From: Nocardia camponoti
GTDB taxonomy: Bacteria; Actinomycetota; Actinomycetes; Mycobacteriales; Mycobacteriaceae
DNA: 64,000 nt
Assembly (NCBI RefSeq): GCF_014646135.1
Contig: NZ_BMMW01000004.1
Coordinates: forward strand, 372,001 to 436,000
Reading direction: 5' to 3'
The notes under the pieces were generated by a model that was not told where the DNA came from, searched no databases, and worked only from the letters and a program-made list of their open reading frames with translations. This document shows positions 44,434-52,516 of the stretch, one piece after another; the first letter of the stretch is position 1; each line of letters begins with the position of its first letter. The position numbers and the translations under genes are program-made.

Positions 44434-44940
44434 TTACGCGATTGCTGTCGCCGCGGACAGTTGCGCAGCCACTTTTACCGCCCGACTCGCCTGGTAGCGC
44501 GCGGCATCGAGGGCGAAGTCGGTGGGCGGCGTCCCGTGCCCAGCCACGTGACTCGCGCCGTGCGGGCTGCCGAACCGAAGCTGGTCGACCGCCGACGCCT
44601 GCGACGTGAAGCCGGGCGGCACGATGATTCCGCCCCAGTGACTGAAGATCGTCGTGAAGTTCGTCAGCGTCGTTTCCTGGCCCCCGTGGGTACTCGCGCT
44701 CGACACGAACGCCCCGTACACCTTGTCGGCCAGTCGACCCGCCCGCCAGAGTTCGCCGGTGCCGTCAATGAAGGTTTTGAGGCCGGCGGCGATCGTGCCG
44801 TAGTGGCTCGGGGTGCCGAAGAGCACCACGTGCGCCCACTCCATGTCCGCGTTGGTCGCGACGTCGGAGGGGAGCAGTCGCACGTTCGCGCCCTCTTCGG
44901 TCGCGCCTTGGGCGGCGGCGGTGGCGAGACTTTTCACGCC
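44434..44940 (-). pseudogene. WrbA-like NAD(P)H:quinone oxidoreductase, 5' end deleted
   Basis: The frame encodes an intact WrbA-like middle and C-terminus: ALFGTP-type loop VVLFGTPSHYG, FIDGTGELW, ASTHGGQETTL and a HWGGIIVPPGF segment. Similarity begins abruptly at VKSLATAAAQGATEEGANVRLL. The first ~20 residues, including the FMN-phosphate-binding SATG loop, are missing. Upstream of 44940 the sequence belongs to the lysR remnant on the opposite strand. The only in-frame initiator nearby is a TTG inside that remnant. The normal protein is a flavodoxin-fold quinone reductase. Without its phosphate loop it should not bind FMN. Confidence 0.8.
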
Positions 44941-45504
44941 CCGCTCTCCCGGGCGATCCAAAAACTTGAACGTCGACTCGGTGTCGTCCTTCTTGACCGC
45001 GATTCACGCACGGTCGCCTTGACTAACGCGGGATCAGTTCTGCTGCGCGAAGCGCGTGCCGCTCTTGAGTCGATCGAGGCAGCGGAACGCCGTACCCGTC
45101 GCGCCGCGTCCACTCGCCCGGAGCTGGTACTCGCGACCAAAGCGGGCGCGTCCAACGAGGTGGTCGTCCTGCCCGCAAGCCACCCGGCAGCGAGCCAGCC
45201 GCAGTTGTCACTAGACGAGATCACCGCCCTTTCGGACCTACCGCTCCCCCGCTGGCCCGAACCCGACGGTACCTACCTCGCGGGCCTAGGCCCCGAAGTG
45301 CGTAACTACAGCCAACTTTCGCAATTGATCGCTTTGGGCCGCGCGTGCGCGCTGGTCCCCGAGTCGGTGAGCACCGGCTTGCCCGCCACCTGCGCGACAG
45401 TCCCCGTCCCCGACGCCCCACCCGTAACGACGGTAATCGCGTGGCCACCACACAGCAGGTCGCGCCCAGTAGCCGCCCTGGTCCGCATCGCAATGTGTGA
45501 GTAG
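44938..45504 (+). pseudogene. LysR-type regulator remnant, 5' end and internal segment deleted
   Basis: The frame starts in the recognition helix at APLSRAIQKLERRLG and continues VVLLDRDSRTVALTNAG, so the first ~30 residues of the helix-turn-helix are gone. The linker helix (ALESIEAAERRTRRA) is present. At ATKAGASNE the sequence jumps to VVVLPASHPAA, skipping about 60 residues of the first effector-domain lobe that relatives carry. The remainder (PLPRWPEPDG, RNYSQLSQLIALGRACALVPESV) is normal. There is no initiator at the junction. It meets the wrbA remnant head to head at ~44937-44941. Confidence 0.8.
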
Positions 45505-45528
45505 CGTTAGTCCCAATCCCGGTGCCCG

Positions 45529-47421
45529 CTACGGCTTCGGCAGTTGACGTACCGCCTTCACCATCAGTGATTCCACCGTCCGACAGACAGTGTTGCCGTC
45601 AACGTGTGGGCCAGCGATCGTGATTTCTATGGCCTCATACTTCTTTTCGTCAACCGTGCGGTGTCGATAAATCCGGGAGCAGCCAAGTCTTGGTCCCGTT
45701 GGTTCGGTGCCGGTAAGCAGGCTAATTCCGTCGACCGTCACCGAGCCGGTTGTCATGAAGTCGGTGCGGATCATTGTCACGCTTACCTCGGCACTCCCGT
45801 ACCACGTGCACCCATTTCGCGCTTCCGGATACGTCGGCGCCTCGGTCAGCCTCGGGACCGCAGCGATCACTTCCGCACGATCCAACAGCGCACACGGGTC
45901 GATCGACGAAAGCGAGATCGCCGCGTCCTGCTTCTGCGGTGCCGAACGCAGGGTGCGGGCCAGTCCGGCGACGACGTCGTCGGCTACCGCACACCCCTGT
46001 TTCTCTGCCAACGTCGTATCGAACTTGAGCAGCACGCCGAGCCTGCCACCGTCGTCGCTGGCCGGGATAGCCCGTTCACAGGACTTAGGGTTCCCTACAT
46101 ACACCAGCACGCCGTCGATGAGCTTGCGGTTGTGCGGCACTTCGCGAAGGTCGACGCCAAGCTTCAGCGTTATCCGGTCGTCGTATACCCGCTCGTCCGC
46201 GTCCGCGTCGCAGTGCCACGACTTGTCCACTTTGAATCGCCACTTGTCCGTTCGGCTCGGCCCCTCTCGCCAGTTCACACTGTCGCCCATTGCCGAACGC
46301 AACCAAGCGCACGAGTCGACAAGGCGCAGCTCGGCGACAGAAATAGTTGGCGGTTTCGCAGCGACTGCTTCGTGGTCCACCGGCAGCCAGAGGGCACCCG
46401 AGGCAACTAACGCAACAATGGCAGCCAGCGCGAGCGCGGCGCGAGTTCGAGCCGGGCTTCGCTTGACCCAGCGTCCCGACGCCGCCAGTCGGCTTCGGCC
46501 GAACCGAATCGTCTTGGCGAACGCCGATGCGCCCGGCGCGACATCAACAAGCGGAACCGGTGGTGCGGCGGCGAGCAACGCCGACACCGCACGCTCCGCG
46601 CCCTCGATCTTCGCCTGAATCTCCGTCGGCCAGGCAGCGTGCTCGGTGCCAACGTAAGCGATGATCTGCGCAGGTGACGGGCGGTCGGCCGGATCGCGGC
46701 GCAAACAGGCCGCGATCAATTCACGGAGTGGTTCCGGCACCGCCGACAAATCCGGATCCCGATGCGTGATGGCGAAAAGGGTTTTGGCCACCGATGGTTC
46801 GGCAAACGGCGGTTTCCCACTGGCGGCGAAGGCAAGCACGGACCCCAGTGCGAAAACATCCGACGAGGCAGCCAACGCGCCATGAGCGGATTGTTCCGGC
46901 GAAAGATAGTCCGGCGGCACCTGCACGTCACTCGCACCCGCGAGGACGTCGATGCCAGCAACCTCGACTCCGTCCGAGGTCATGGCGATCGTGTCGGGGC
47001 GAAGCCGTTGATGCACCAAGCCCGCCGCATGCACCCCCTGTAGGGCGCGCGCGAGCGCCGCTGCCAGCGCACGCACCGCATCGACCGGTAACGGTCCGTA
47101 CTCCGCAACAGCGCGGTCGAGTCGCACAGATGGCACGAATGACCGTGCGAGCCAGGGCAATTCGTTATCCGCGTCGACGTCCAGCACTGTCGCGTTGCCC
47201 GGTCCGCTGACTCGCATGGCCGCTACCGCACCGTGGCGAAAGCGTGGCCGCAGCTCGGGTGACTCAAGTAGGCGCGGCAACGACTGTTCAACAACGCGAA
47301 TCGATCCGTCGGGCGCGGCCGCTAACAGCAAGCGAAAGTTGGCCTGCGGGTCAGTCGATCCGATGATCCGGTAGCGCCCAAGCTGGGTGGGGTCCGACGG
47401 CGACGAGCTGATCAGGGTCAT
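45529..47421 (-). CDS. Membrane pseudokinase with extracytoplasmic twin Cys domains
   Basis: The 630-residue protein is homologous to the two kinases upstream. Every catalytic element has been replaced: the glycine loop reads GSTDPQANF (21-29), the VAIK lysine is Glu45, HRD is HQR (137-139), the catalytic-loop Asn is Thr144 and DFG is GID (156-158). The LSPEQ segment and lobe structure persist. One transmembrane helix is at ~328-347. The outer part has two related domains opening LVDSCAWL and SIDPCALLD, each with paired Cys. The start ATG 47421 overlaps the kinase-B stop as ATGA, so the two are made together. It is likely a scaffold or allosteric partner. Confidence 0.85.
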   Translation of the reverse strand: MTLISSSPSDPTQLGRYRIIGSTDPQANFRLLLAAAPDGSIRVVEQSLPRLLESPELRPRFRHGAVAAMRVSGPGNATVLDVDADNELPWLARSFVPSVRLDRAVAEYGPLPVDAVRALAAALARALQGVHAAGLVHQRLRPDTIAMTSDGVEVAGIDVLAGASDVQVPPDYLSPEQSAHGALAASSDVFALGSVLAFAASGKPPFAEPSVAKTLFAITHRDPDLSAVPEPLRELIAACLRRDPADRPSPAQIIAYVGTEHAAWPTEIQAKIEGAERAVSALLAAAPPVPLVDVAPGASAFAKTIRFGRSRLAASGRWVKRSPARTRAALALAAIVALVASGALWLPVDHEAVAAKPPTISVAELRLVDSCAWLRSAMGDSVNWREGPSRTDKWRFKVDKSWHCDADADERVYDDRITLKLGVDLREVPHNRKLIDGVLVYVGNPKSCERAIPASDDGGRLGVLLKFDTTLAEKQGCAVADDVVAGLARTLRSAPQKQDAAISLSSIDPCALLDRAEVIAAVPRLTEAPTYPEARNGCTWYGSAEVSVTMIRTDFMTTGSVTVDGISLLTGTEPTGPRLGCSRIYRHRTVDEKKYEAIEITIAGPHVDGNTVCRTVESLMVKAVRQLPKP

Positions 47422-49283
47422 GATTGCGGCAGCTTCGCGAGTACAGGGCTAAGGACGGTACGAAGCCGGTCACAGCCATCGGTGATCGCGGTGTCGTACG
47501 GGATAAATCTGGCTACGGCCTGCTCGGCCAATTCGTCGTGCGTCGGCAGGATTGTTAGCGTGTATTCGCAAAACCCGCCCCGGTCATCAATAAGACCATG
47601 CCTGCCGCCGAAGACGGTCGGCTTGTCGTAGTTGCCGGTCGGCTTTTTGTTGTCGTTACGGGTCCGCACCCCGAACCCGAGATGGAATTCCCCGTTTATG
47701 CCAGTTACCCAGCACTCGTGCGCGCCGATCGGGTTCTTCGCCGCCGGGTCACCAAGAACACGCAGGTTCATCTCTCGATCCATGATCGCGCAGGGGTTCA
47801 GCAACTGGGTGGAATTAGCGGCGACCTTGCGCAACGGCGGATTGACCTGCAGCCTGCGAACGATGGCGGCAAGGACGCGCTCAGCCATCGGGCAGCTGTC
47901 CGTCAGGCCAGATGCGTCCACGTTGATCGGGATTCGCAGGCCGGTCTGAAGCTGAACGAACCGGTCGCACGTCCTGCCCTCTTTTCGGTTGCCTTGCACC
48001 GGTAACCACGCGAGCACGCTGCCCATCGAGATCGCGTCGTCATAGGCCCATCCGAAGTCGGTAGACACTTTGAAACTGACCCGCTTTCCAGTTGGATCGT
48101 CGACCGCAACTGAGCAACTGGTCACGTCCGAGGGCTGTGGTGCCGACGCAAAGGTGCCGAATTCGCCAACGACGTCCGGTTCCAACAGCGCGCACATGTC
48201 GAGCAGTTGCGCTTCGCGGTCAGTCAGCGTTAGCGGCGGGTCGGCCATCGCCACCGCATTCCCCTTCACGCCAATTCCGACCAGAAGTGAACCGAGCAAC
48301 GCGAGAACGGACACGATCACGACAGCGCCCAGTGCCCGAACCCGCGAAAACTCCCGACGTGGTCGCGAAGGCTGTTGCTCCTCGGTCAACGGCGCCGCTT
48401 CGCCCGTTGACCACGCGAGCGCGTCCCGTTCGTATTCGGCGACGCGTCGACGCACCCGCACTGGCCACACCGGGGCACCATCGAGTTGTGTTGCAGCATC
48501 AAGTAATTCGCTCGGGGAAGGTCGTTTTCCCGGGTCTTTGTTCAGACACCAGTCGACCATCGCGCGCATCGGCTCGGGGATACCGCTCGTATCCGGTTGC
48601 ACGTACAGCACGTTGTAGAGCGTCTGTGGCGTCGAGACCGCAGCGAACGGACTGACCCCCGTCGCGGCCATCGCGAGCACCGCGCCTGCAGAGAAGACAT
48701 CCGATGCTGGGGTAAGGGTTTGGCATTCAGCCTGTTCGGGCGACATGTAGGCGGGCGACCCGATCACCGCGCCGGTTGCGGTCAGACTGACATCGCCCTC
48801 AAGCGCACGCGCGATGCCGAAGTCGATGACGCGTGGTCCCTCATTGGTGAGCAGCACGTTGCCTGGTTTGAGGTCGCGGTGCACCAACCCCGCGCGATGA
48901 ATTTCCAGCAACGCCATCGCGAGGCCGATCGCGAGCAACTTTAGCCCGCTCGGATTGAGTCGGCCGAAGTCGTTGACGGCTTCGTGCAGTGACGGCCCCG
49001 CGACGTATTCCGAAGCGAGCCATGGGTTTTCCGCGTCAACTTCGTATCCGACGATGCCCGCCGTGTACGCGCCGGTGACCTTGCCTGACGCATGAATCTC
49101 ACGTTCGAACCTTGCGCGGAACTCGGAGTCGTTGGTGAGCTCCGCATGAATCTGCTTCACCGCGACGAGCCGCCCGTCCGGGCCTTGACCAAGCAGCACG
49201 CGGCCCATCCCGCCGCTGCCGATCACACCGACGATGCGGTACCGACCGAGTGCCTCAGGGTCTTTTCGATCACGTTGTCGCAT
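47418..49283 (-). CDS. Transmembrane Ser/Thr protein kinase (kinase B)
   Basis: The 621-residue Hanks-type kinase has GSGGMGRV (22-29), Lys43 in VAVKQI, HRDLKPGN (135-142), DFG (154-156) and SPAYMSPEQ, so it should be active. The juxtamembrane region is ~270-315 and the transmembrane helix ~317-338. The extracellular part has two DUF3558-like Cys domains (LLDMCALLEPDVV; LLNPCAIMDREM). It follows the lipoprotein gene by 6 bases and is coupled to the pseudokinase. The most likely role is sensing an envelope signal and phosphorylating cytoplasmic or partner proteins. Confidence 0.93.
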   Translation of the reverse strand: MRQRDRKDPEALGRYRIVGVIGSGGMGRVLLGQGPDGRLVAVKQIHAELTNDSEFRARFEREIHASGKVTGAYTAGIVGYEVDAENPWLASEYVAGPSLHEAVNDFGRLNPSGLKLLAIGLAMALLEIHRAGLVHRDLKPGNVLLTNEGPRVIDFGIARALEGDVSLTATGAVIGSPAYMSPEQAECQTLTPASDVFSAGAVLAMAATGVSPFAAVSTPQTLYNVLYVQPDTSGIPEPMRAMVDWCLNKDPGKRPSPSELLDAATQLDGAPVWPVRVRRRVAEYERDALAWSTGEAAPLTEEQQPSRPRREFSRVRALGAVVIVSVLALLGSLLVGIGVKGNAVAMADPPLTLTDREAQLLDMCALLEPDVVGEFGTFASAPQPSDVTSCSVAVDDPTGKRVSFKVSTDFGWAYDDAISMGSVLAWLPVQGNRKEGRTCDRFVQLQTGLRIPINVDASGLTDSCPMAERVLAAIVRRLQVNPPLRKVAANSTQLLNPCAIMDREMNLRVLGDPAAKNPIGAHECWVTGINGEFHLGFGVRTRNDNKKPTGNYDKPTVFGGRHGLIDDRGGFCEYTLTILPTHDELAEQAVARFIPYDTAITDGCDRLRTVLSPVLAKLPQS

Positions 49284-49289
49284 AAGCGG

Positions 49290-50477
49290 TTACCTGTCCT
49301 GGCCGAGGAGTGCGTACTGGGCGGCGGCGAGCTGCCGGGCATCCGCTGCTAGATAACTGAGCACAGTCACCACGTCGGGACCGCGATGGACGATGCAGCG
49401 GAGGCGGCTTGGCTGAGCATTGCGCCCCTCGGGTATTTTCCGCTGGCCACACGACACCGTCGGCAGCCCTGACACCCCTGCCATCGCGAGGTAATCGCCT
49501 TCGGTGGCGATGACCAGACGAGCCGCCTCGGCTTCGGCCGCTTGCGAGCTAGCCGTATGCCACAGGTACTTGTTGTGCGCCACCGCGACTTGCGACACCG
49601 ACGCCGCGCGTAACTTTGCGAGGAAGGCCGATGGATGAGGCGAGAGAAGGGAGAAGGCACGCGGACCGTAAACCGCGAAGGTGGAGGGTCCGGTGTCGCC
49701 ACTGAGTTGGGGCTCCTCGGTCCGCACCATCCGGGTGAGCAACCTGTCCGGATCGATCCGCAAGCTAGCGAGTTCGGACTGGGCAGTCGGAACGAACCCG
49801 TCCAGATCAGCGAGTTGGGCTCGGTAGGTTTTGGTCAAGATGTCGGCGAGGAGTTCGGGGCGCGGCTCAAGCACCTTGGCGTACACCCGAATAACCAGGT
49901 TTTTCCAGGTCAGCCAGCTGCCAACCGTGGGCACCGATGGTCGGTAATGGCTCAGTGCGCCCGGATGTTCCGGCAGCGGAAGCGACACATTGTCGCCTCC
50001 TTGCTCGAAGTCAGCGCGGGCCATATCCGCGGTTGCTGTCCTCGCGACGTCCTCGCTGTCGAAGGCGAGCAGCGCGATCGAGAGGAACTTCTCCTCTCGA
50101 TCGTTGGATCGACCATTGTTGGCGATAGTCCCAAAGGACCCGCGAACGCCGAGCTTGCTTGCCACGTTGCTCTGGACACCCGACAGAAGGTTCATTCCGG
50201 GGACGAGATTCCGGTGATCACCGAGAACGCCGCCGCCGCCTGTGGTTGTGAGGTCAGGATCGATTTGGTCGGCGAAGCTGATCCGCTCACCGAGGCGTAG
50301 GGACTCAACCAGGATCCCTCGCGCTCTACTTTGCCCGGCGTCGTAATCCGGCTCGGCCCGCTCGATCGAGTAGCCACCGTAATCCGGTGTGACGGGCGCA
50401 CCGCCGCACCCAACGAGTAACCCAACAATGATGGGTGCCAGCACCGCGACGCGACGCAGCCGAGACCGCACGATCAT
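49290..50477 (-). CDS. DUF7373-type lipoprotein between the kinases
   Basis: The 395-residue protein begins with RLRRVAVLAPIIVGLLVGCGG, a clear lipobox with Cys24, so it is expected on the outer face of the membrane. The first domain (YSIERAEPDYDAGQSRARGILVE) and the region SIALLAFDSEDVARTATADM are those of a lipoprotein family seen in Nocardia and Rhodococcus, with no enzymatic motif. The start ATG 50477 has GAGGGGGA upstream. It ends 6 bases before kinase B, which puts a secreted lipoprotein inside a kinase operon. It may be a ligand or co-receptor for the kinase ectodomains. Confidence 0.85.
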   Translation of the reverse strand: MIVRSRLRRVAVLAPIIVGLLVGCGGAPVTPDYGGYSIERAEPDYDAGQSRARGILVESLRLGERISFADQIDPDLTTTGGGGVLGDHRNLVPGMNLLSGVQSNVASKLGVRGSFGTIANNGRSNDREEKFLSIALLAFDSEDVARTATADMARADFEQGGDNVSLPLPEHPGALSHYRPSVPTVGSWLTWKNLVIRVYAKVLEPRPELLADILTKTYRAQLADLDGFVPTAQSELASLRIDPDRLLTRMVRTEEPQLSGDTGPSTFAVYGPRAFSLLSPHPSAFLAKLRAASVSQVAVAHNKYLWHTASSQAAEAEAARLVIATEGDYLAMAGVSGLPTVSCGQRKIPEGRNAQPSRLRCIVHRGPDVVTVLSYLAADARQLAAAQYALLGQDR

Positions 50478-50486
50478 TCCCCCTCG

Positions 50487-50510
50487 GACCAGCAGTCAAA
50501 CCGACTGGTC
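50487..50510. promoter_or_regulatory. Inverted repeat before the lipoprotein gene
   Basis: GACCAG (50487-50492) and CTGGTC (50505-50510) lie in the 77-base gap between kinase A and the lipoprotein gene. It may attenuate or separate the two cistrons; the arms are short. Confidence 0.3.
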
Positions 50511-50554
50511 ATGTCAATCCTGTTGCGTAAATTAGCATTTCGCGCACATAGCCG

Positions 50555-52420
50555 CTACCGCTGAGGAAGGCGCGGAACCAGCGCCGCGACGATGGTTTCA
50601 CCCGTTGGGCAGCGCTTTTCCCTTGGCGCGGCGCCGTGGAGATCCACGGCTACTGATTCGTGCGTGCCAGTATCGATGGCGCGAAAGCGGTACACCGTTG
50701 AACATCCAGCATCGGAACCCGCGCCCGGAAGGCTCGCGTTGTAAACCAGCAGTCCAGAACCAATGTCGACCGCGTTACCGTTATAGAGCGTGCCGGCGTC
50801 CGCGTCGGTTCTCCTGTTCAGGTCGACCCGGAGCCGCCCATCACCGCCCCACGAACAGGTATGTGCGGTCGGCGCGGCCGGTCCCGATGAGTTGGCGACC
50901 TTGAGCTCGTCGCCGCTAATCAGCGCGCAAGGATCAACCGACGCCAACGACGTCCCGGCGGCAGGGTCGATGACGAGGCTTCCCAGCGCGGCAACGAGCC
51001 GCTCGATTACATGTTCGGCCAGCGCGCAGTCAGCCGCTACCCCGGTGTCGACGCTGATCCCCCACGTGGTGCCAACCGCGAACGCACAGTCGCGACCACG
51101 CCTAAGCAGGTCGAGGCCCGCGACCGTACGTTGCGTCGACGCGAAACCGGTTAGCGCGCTGCCCAATTCGACAGTAATTCGGCCCGACCCGGCGCTGCCG
51201 TCGCAGCCCCACGACGACGTTGTTTTCCACGACCACTCCGCTGTGTTTCGTCGCACACCGGTCGCGGCGCCGTCGGGCAGCGTCGGCCCGAGTGCCTGCT
51301 GCAACCAGCCGCACGAGTCGACTTCGCGCAGTTGCGCGAGCGTGGGCAGCGTCGCTACCGCCGCAGGTGCGGCTGCGGGAGACTCACCGCGCGACGAAAC
51401 TGCCCATGCTGATGCGGCGACAACCGCCACTACTGCGGCGCATGCCGTACCGATGAGCAGCCAACGTCGGCGTTTTGGACGTTCTACGGGCACGGTCGGG
51501 GCTGGCGTCGTCAGCACGATCTGGGTGCGTTCGGGATCGTCGGTCAGCTCCCGCAGACTCGCGCCCTGTGCGGCGATGTCGCGGTGGATTGGCTCGGGCC
51601 ACGGGCTTGCCATCGGGAGGACACCCAGGTAATCCAGGATTTGCGAAGCGGTCGGCCGGTCGCGAGCGTTCTTGCGGAGACAGCCCGCGATGAGTTCGCG
51701 CAGCGGCGGTGGCACTTTGGCGAAGTCGGGTTCGCTGTGCACGATGTTGAACAGAGTCACCGGCGCGGAAGTCGCGGCGAAGGCATTCACCCCGGTCGCG
51801 GCCATATACAGCAACGAACCAAGGGCGAAAATATCGCTCGCCGCCGTGACCGTGTCGGCCCCCGCCTGCTCGGGCGACATGTACGCCGGCGAACCGAGCA
51901 CGCTGCCAACCTCGGTGAGGACTTCCTCCGATTCGTTCGCGCGCGCGATGCCGAAGTCGATCACGCGGGGACCGTCGCTTGCCAGAATCACGTTGGCGGG
52001 CTTGAGGTCTCGGTGTATTAGGCCGGTTTGGTGGATCGAATGCAGTGCTGATGCGAGCCCGGACGCGAGGGTTCGCACACTGCTTACCGGCAGCGGGCCG
52101 TACTGTTCGATCGCTCGGTCTAGGCCGACACCCGCGATGAATACTGAAGCGAGCCAAGGGGTTTCGGCGTTCGTGTCGAAGTCAACGACGGCGGCGGTGA
52201 AGGCGCCGGATACGCGCGTCGAGATGGCGACCTCGCGATGGAAGCGCGCGCGATAGTCTCTTTCATCGAGCAGCCGCGCGTGGATCTGTTTGATCGCGAC
52301 GAACCGCCCGTCGGGGGCGACGCCGAGCAGCACCCGACCCATACCGCCAGCGCCGAGTAAGCCGAGAATTCGGTAGTGCGACACCATCTTTGGCTCGCCA
52401 CCCGATAGCGCCTTGATCAC
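50555..52420 (-). CDS. Transmembrane Ser/Thr protein kinase (kinase A)
   Basis: The 621-residue Hanks-type kinase has GAGGMGRV (23-30), Lys44 in VAIKQI, HRDLKPAN (136-143, catalytic Asp138), DFG (155-157) and SPAYMSPEQ, so it is predicted active. The transmembrane helix is at ~321-341. The outer portion has two Cys-containing domains (EVDSCGWLQQALG; SVDPCALISGDEL) matching those of kinase B and the pseudokinase. It is the first gene of the cluster, reading toward the lipoprotein gene. The basic stretch PKRRRW just before the helix fits the cytoplasm-in orientation. Confidence 0.93.
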   Translation of the reverse strand: MIKALSGGEPKMVSHYRILGLLGAGGMGRVLLGVAPDGRFVAIKQIHARLLDERDYRARFHREVAISTRVSGAFTAAVVDFDTNAETPWLASVFIAGVGLDRAIEQYGPLPVSSVRTLASGLASALHSIHQTGLIHRDLKPANVILASDGPRVIDFGIARANESEEVLTEVGSVLGSPAYMSPEQAGADTVTAASDIFALGSLLYMAATGVNAFAATSAPVTLFNIVHSEPDFAKVPPPLRELIAGCLRKNARDRPTASQILDYLGVLPMASPWPEPIHRDIAAQGASLRELTDDPERTQIVLTTPAPTVPVERPKRRRWLLIGTACAAVVAVVAASAWAVSSRGESPAAAPAAVATLPTLAQLREVDSCGWLQQALGPTLPDGAATGVRRNTAEWSWKTTSSWGCDGSAGSGRITVELGSALTGFASTQRTVAGLDLLRRGRDCAFAVGTTWGISVDTGVAADCALAEHVIERLVAALGSLVIDPAAGTSLASVDPCALISGDELKVANSSGPAAPTAHTCSWGGDGRLRVDLNRRTDADAGTLYNGNAVDIGSGLLVYNASLPGAGSDAGCSTVYRFRAIDTGTHESVAVDLHGAAPREKRCPTGETIVAALVPRLPQR

Positions 52421-52516
52421 CGATCCCCCGCTTGCTCAACGCGACACCGGTCCGCCCTGGCGCGCGTGAAAAACCTACACGAGCACCAGGGCGACCGCCC
52501 GGTTCAGCGCCGTCCC

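Noticed and set aside
45529..52420. Frameshift or assembly duplication producing three kinases
   Set aside because: The three proteins differ throughout at residue and base level and each has its own intact start and stop, so they are old paralogues.
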